Below, piece after piece: positions 7,095-9,725 of a stretch of 9,725 nt of DNA (position 1 is the first letter of the stretch; the number at the start of each line of letters is the position of its first letter). A program made the translations under genes and the position numbers. The DNA lies in the NCBI GenBank assembly GCA_021813195.1, contig JAKALI010000111.1:1-9725 (forward strand). Reading direction: 5' to 3'. This DNA is from Pseudomonadota bacterium (GTDB taxonomy: Bacteria > Pseudomonadota > Alphaproteobacteria > Rhizobiales > Hyphomicrobiaceae). The notes under the pieces are model-generated. The model was not told the origin of the DNA. It saw only the letters and a program-made list of their open reading frames with translations, and did no database searches.

Positions 7095-7493
7095 TCAGAC
7101 CAAATGACAGGGTGGGCGCAGCAGAGGATAACGAAGCTCGCCGAGCGCCAAGCTTGAGCGGCGAATTGGGTGGTCAATCACTGAAACAGCGAGAGTCTCG
7201 ACGCCAAATTCAGCGGGTGGCAGCGCAATGACGACACTGCAGCAAGTTATGTGGAAGTGCGCCCCGGATTGATCGCTCTCCGGTGCTTCGCAGGAAGCCT
7301 GTGCGCAAAAATCTACAGTAGACCCAGACTCGATCGCAATGGGGACAATCACGCCCGCGTTATGGTCGTGGCCGACATGAGCGTTAGTCTGATGGTGTTC
7401 TTGCGCGTGATAGACAAGAGGTTGCGCCGCTTCATGACCACTTACGGTCACAACGGCAAAAAGCACGAGCATGATTCGCGCAATCAACTTCAT
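7095..7493 (-). CDS. His/Cys-rich exported protein, first gene of the operon
   Basis: The product is 132 residues. An N-terminal signal sequence (about 1-20, MKLIARIMLVLFAVVTVSG) is followed by a histidine-rich stretch: H29, H33, H34, H39, H42, H44 in HAQEHHQTNAHVGHDHN. Cysteines are at 63, 68, 84, 85 and 129, with HFHITCC at 79-85. The C-terminus ends in YPLLRPPC, a form I associate with small exported proteins encoded at the head of metal and cobalt-zinc-cadmium efflux operons. AAGG 7 nt before ATG 7493-7491 is an acceptable ribosome binding site. The gene is followed by a 178-nt leader before the adaptor gene. Metal sensing or binding in the periplasm is inferred from composition and place; I do not recognise a characterised family. 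Confidence 0.65.
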   Translation of the reverse strand: MKLIARIMLVLFAVVTVSGHEAAQPLVYHAQEHHQTNAHVGHDHNAGVIVPIAIESGSTVDFCAQASCEAPESDQSGAHFHITCCSVVIALPPAEFGVETLAVSVIDHPIRRSSLALGELRYPLLRPPCHLV

Positions 7494-7520
7494 CTAAAAA
7501 CCTTAACCTGCTGCGATAGC

Positions 7521-7549
7521 ATTAGCAATCACAAGGTGGATTGATACAA
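7521..7549 (-). promoter_or_regulatory. Weak candidate sigma70 promoter of the efflux operon
   Basis: On the minus strand TTGTAT (7549-7544) is followed after 17 nt by GCTAAT (7526-7521), about 28 nt before the start codon of the first operon gene. The matches to consensus are 3/6 and 4/6, so this is a guess supported mainly by position between a terminator and the first gene. No MerR-type dyad is seen here. Confidence 0.25.
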
Positions 7550-7589
7550 AATTCAAGGGCTTGCCGTGTGCGCTGCAGAGGGCAAGCCC
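7548..7589 (-). terminator. Rho-independent terminator after the CDF/DUF305 relic
   Basis: A perfect 9-bp inverted repeat, GGGCTTGCC at 7557-7565 and GGCAAGCCC at 7581-7589, encloses a 15-nt loop. Read on the minus strand it lies 18 nt past the stop at 7607 and is followed by TTGAATTTTG. This fits termination of the minus-strand relic. It probably came with the DUF305 gene whose tail is fused there, and it insulates the next operon. Confidence 0.6.
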
Positions 7590-7606
7590 CCGCAGCGCGT
7601 CGACCG

Positions 7607-8070
7607 TCACTGTTTTGCGTTCTTGGCAAGCCAATCCTTCATCATGGCGATCTCGCTTTCCTGTGCCTTGATAATGTCATCCGCAAGTTTGCGTGTCATA
7701 GGGTCTGTCCCGTTCTTGAGCAGTGCTTGCGCCATACCGATCGCGAGCGCGTGCCACACGGTTGAACCGAGCACCCACAGGCCCGTTAGTCCCAGCGTGA
7801 TCCACTTGAAAAAAGCCGCCATCGCCCTCACGCGCAGCGACAGACCGATAACCGCTAGGCTCATGTTTTAGGTGAGCGTATCGCCGAAGAAGTCTAACGC
7901 GTCCGCCGAAGAGCCTGAGAGCCCGCCAACACTCCGGCACCCATCTCCACCGCGAACATCGACGCGCTAATCGCGATCACCGCCCAGAGGCGGTGGCGGT
8001 AGTCGGACGAGAGCCCATCAAAGATCACGTCCGCCGAACACCCGCATCCCATGTGGTCGCAATCGGCCAT
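7607..8070 (-). pseudogene. Decayed CDF cation transporter gene fused to a DUF305 C-terminus
   Basis: From ATG 8070 the product begins MADCDHMGCGCS and follows the intact CDF protein at 745-1392 through the first helix (VEMGAGVLAGSQAL). A one-base loss at about 7903 then changes frame: CTT C-G GCG GAC where CTT CAG GCG GAC is expected. In the restored frame ADALDFFGDTLT is followed by a TAA at about 7871-7869, where the paralogue has Tyr. The chain then continues MSLAVIG to a third helix (GLWVLGSTVWHALAIG). From about 7735 it turns abruptly into KNGTDPMTRKLADD and EIAMMKDWLAKN, which is the C-terminal helix pattern of DUF305 proteins. Helices 4-6 and the second half of the metal site are absent. 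Protein similarity to the intact copy is clear but distant, so it is a diverged homologue and not a recent duplicate. It is non-functional as a transporter. Confidence 0.8.
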
Positions 8071-8105
8071 TCTCAATTCAACCGAATTTTCAAATTTTTA
8101 GCATG

Positions 8106-8136
8106 AGCGTACAACCTCTAGCCACTTGAGGCGCAA
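8106..8136 (-). promoter_or_regulatory. MerR-type promoter/operator with 19-bp spacer
   Basis: On the minus strand a -35 element TTGCGC (8136-8131) and a -10 element TACGCT (8111-8106) are separated by exactly 19 bp. The dyad CCTCAAG-TGG-CTAGAGG (8131-8115) fills the spacer, with 6 of 7 positions in each arm symmetric. An overlong spacer with a centred dyad is the hallmark of promoters activated by MerR-family metal regulators through DNA untwisting. It lies between the divergent MerR and CDF relics, with about 35 nt from the -10 to the CDF ATG. Confidence 0.8.
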
Positions 8137-8150
8137 GAGGGATTAAATCC

Positions 8151-8575
8151 ATGGATGGTATCGGAATAGGCAGGCTCGCCAAACTCACTGTCGTCAAAGT
8201 CCCACAATTCGTTTCTACGAGCAGATTAGACTTTTACCTGAGCCGATGCGCACCGAGGGCCATCAGCGTCGTTACGATGCGCAAGCCATGTACCGGGTCG
8301 AATTCATCCATCACGCCCGTGACCTGGGATTTGACGTTGATGAAGTTCGCTCGCTGCTTAGCCTGGCAGACTTGCCGAATGCGTCCTGCAAAGCCGTCGA
8401 TGCGCTAGCCCGGCATCAGGTCGAGCGCATCGACAGTAAGATCCGCCGGCTGCGCGCAGCAGCGCGAACTAATGGCGGTCATACTCGCCTGCCACGGCCG
8501 CGCGTTAGAGACTGTCGCATTCTTCACGCGCAATCGGAGCCGCGCCGGCACGTTCGACAGGCGAAGGCTAAGTAA
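8151..8575 (+). pseudogene. MerR-family metal-responsive regulator, frameshifted
   Basis: ATG 8151, 10 nt after a GAGG, starts MDGIGIGRLAKLTVVKVP, the first helix-turn-helix of MerR proteins. A one-base loss near 8201-8204 breaks the frame. From 8204 the next frame continues correctly: TIRFYEQIRLLPEPMRTEGHQRRYDAQ, shown here as the expected wing and second helix, and then the dimerisation helix up to KIRRL. Around 8455-8463 the family-like sequence returns to the first frame (RELMAVILACHGRAL) and near 8510 goes back again (RDCRIL). The rebuilt chain of about 141 codons has cysteines near 80, 114 and 124, spaced like C79/C114/C123 of the Pb/Cd/Zn-responsive branch (PbrR, ZntR, CadR) and unlike CueR. 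It would have controlled the divergent CDF gene through the operator at 8106-8136. As it stands no full regulator can be made. Confidence 0.82.
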
Positions 8576-8636
8576 TGTCGGCGGCGAAATGAAATCGAAA
8601 TGGACCCCAGAGGCGGCCGGTAATATTCGCCGCATG

Positions 8637-9092
8637 TTACCTGCGGACTTCAGCGAAACGCCTAGCGGTGCTGAGTGCGGCAATTGGCACAGAGATCCAT
8701 TGAAGCAATGGCCCAATGCCGGTGCCGAGGACCGGTACCACAGGCATATCTGGCGTGTAGGCCCAACTGCCGCGGACTGTCACGTTCAACCACTCGCTGA
8801 AGATCGCATAGCTCACACCGAAGACAAGAGTGACAAACAAGACTTTGCGATAGGATTGGTCCGGCCAGTTTTCATGGCCGACCAGCACGAGGGCCAGGCT
8901 CAACGCCGTGATGGCGATCACGGCATCGCCACCAGTACAGTGTACGACGGCGAAGGCGATCTCGCATGGCCCTCCGGTTGACCAGATTGTGTAGAGGGGC
9001 AGCTGTAAAACCTCCCAAGCGAGGTGAGCACCGATCGATACCGGGATGTACGCTTTCAGCGCAGCCAACCAATTGCCGGTTGCCCTTGGCAC
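8637..9092 (-). CDS. Uncharacterised four-helix membrane protein linked to cusA
   Basis: The product is 151 residues with four hydrophobic segments at about 12-35, 43-72, 84-105 and 118-143. Unusual polar residues sit within or at the edge of these helices: H23 and E27 (HLAWE), H51, C52 and D56 (HCTGGD), E100 (FSEWLNV) and W132. Such conserved-looking His/Glu/Cys/Asp positions in a membrane could bind metal or carry protons; this is inference. The start is GTG 9092-9090, directly after the TGA of the RND gene, with AAGGGGG 5 nt upstream, so the two are translationally coupled. An ATG at 9096 is in another frame. I recall similar uncharacterised proteins beside copper RND genes in alphaproteobacteria but know no function. 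Confidence 0.7.
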   Translation of the reverse strand: MPRATGNWLAALKAYIPVSIGAHLAWEVLQLPLYTIWSTGGPCEIAFAVVHCTGGDAVIAITALSLALVLVGHENWPDQSYRKVLFVTLVFGVSYAIFSEWLNVTVRGSWAYTPDMPVVPVLGTGIGPLLQWISVPIAALSTARRFAEVRR

Positions 9093-9725
9093 TCATGCCC
9101 CCTTCGAGCTTAGGGCGGCTATGTCCCCGGTTTCACGCACTTCAGTGCGAGCCTTGACCACGGCATAGATTGCAGGGATCACGACAAGGGTTAGGATCGC
9201 CGACGACACCATGCCGCCAACCATCGGCACGGCGATCCTCTGCATGACCTCCGATCCTGTTCCATGACTCCACAGGATGGGCAGCAACCCAGCCATGATG
9301 GCAATGACGGTCATCATCTTCGGCCGCACGCGTTCAACGGCTCCTTCGATAATGGCCGCGTTGATGTCCTCGCGCGTCATCGCGCGCCCTTCACGCGCAA
9401 CGATGGCACGGCGCTGATCCAGAGCGTGATCAAGGTAGACCAGCATGATCACGCCCGTCTCTGCAGCCACGCCTGCCAGTGCAATAAAGCCGACAGCGAC
9501 GGCAACCGAGACGTTGAACTCGAGCCACCACATCAGCCAAAGCCCTCCAACGAGAGCAAACGGCAACGACAGCATAACGATCAGCGTCTCAGTCATGCGG
9601 CGGAAGTTCAGATAGAGCAGCAGCAAGATGAGTGCGAGAGTGACCGGCACGACAATCGCGAGGCGCTGCTTTGCGCGTTCGTAGTACTCAAACTGGCCGC
9701 TCCAGACGGCCGAGTAAGATCGGAA
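9093..9725 (-). CDS. cusA: CusA-type Cu(I)/Ag(I) RND efflux permease, C-terminal part
   Basis: The reading frame is open from the right window edge to TGA 9095-9093, giving the last 210 residues of a protein that is normally about 1050 long. It begins with SAVWSGQFEYYERAKQRL, the end of the last periplasmic loop, then the C-terminal transmembrane bundle. The helix motif GVAAETGVIML carries the glutamate equivalent to E. coli CusA Glu939, and VERVRPKMMTV carries the lysine equivalent to Lys984. Both belong to the proton-relay network described for CusA. This places the pump in the monovalent copper/silver branch, unlike the second RND permease in this window. The N-terminal part, the adaptor and probably the outer-membrane channel genes lie beyond the edge. 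The family call is firm. Confidence 0.92.
   Translation of the reverse strand, partial: FRSYSAVWSGQFEYYERAKQRLAIVVPVTLALILLLLYLNFRRMTETLIVMLSLPFALVGGLWLMWWLEFNVSVAVAVGFIALAGVAAETGVIMLVYLDHALDQRRAIVAREGRAMTREDINAAIIEGAVERVRPKMMTVIAIMAGLLPILWSHGTGSEVMQRIAVPMVGGMVSSAILTLVVIPAIYAVVKARTEVRETGDIAALSSKGA

Noticed and set aside
7607..8575. Possible mobile element borders around the decayed MerR/CDF module
   Set aside because: No transposase fragment, terminal inverted repeat or target duplication was seen near its ends.
8619..8641. Hairpin GGTAATAT/ATGTTACC (8 pairs with one G-U, 7-nt loop) over the stop of the four-helix protein gene
   Set aside because: No T-run follows on either strand, so it cannot be called a terminator.
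8472..8981. Plus-strand open frame of 169 codons, including a tract near 8592 that reads MKSKWTPEAAGNIRRMLP
   Set aside because: The first part is the middle frame of the MerR relic and the rest is antisense to the four-helix membrane protein. The short tract could be a gene remnant but is too short to name.

Overview
The window reads as an accessory heavy-metal resistance region of a Proteobacterium, most likely an alphaproteobacterium of the Rhizobiales or Sphingomonadales type. This placement rests on G+C-rich codon use, on protein resemblance recognised by eye and on gene order; no database search was done. Almost every gene lies on the minus strand, so the story runs from high to low coordinates.

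At the right edge (9725-9093) is the C-terminal part of a CusA-type Cu(I)/Ag(I) RND efflux pump. It is followed without a gap by a small four-helix membrane protein of unknown function (9092-8637). Next comes a decayed metal-response module. A MerR-family regulator on the plus strand (8151-8575) is broken by frameshifts. Divergent to it, a small cation diffusion facilitator (CDF) gene (8070-7607) is broken by a frameshift and a stop, and its 3' end is replaced by the tail of a DUF305 protein. Between the two pseudogenes a textbook MerR-type promoter/operator with a 19-bp spacer is still intact. A rho-independent terminator (about 7589-7548) closes the CDF relic.

From 7493 to 745 runs what looks like one operon of six genes. 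In order they are: a His/Cys-rich exported protein; a membrane fusion protein with an extra membrane-tethered N-terminal domain; a full-length heavy-metal RND permease; a His-rich periplasmic protein; a very small exported Cys/His protein; and an intact six-helix CDF transporter without the usual cytoplasmic domain. Most spacings are tight: 12, 33 and 12 nt, then an 8-nt overlap. The exception is a 178-nt leader with a strong hairpin in front of the membrane fusion protein. A likely reading is that the CDF protein moves metal from cytoplasm to periplasm, the small exported proteins bind or buffer it there, and the RND/adaptor pair expels it. No outer-membrane channel gene is present in the window, so it must come from elsewhere.

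The left end holds a roughly 430-nt stretch without a convincing gene and then the N-terminal 104 residues of a sterol desaturase/fatty acid hydroxylase-family membrane protein running off the edge. No tRNA, rRNA, CRISPR array, transposase or integrase was seen.
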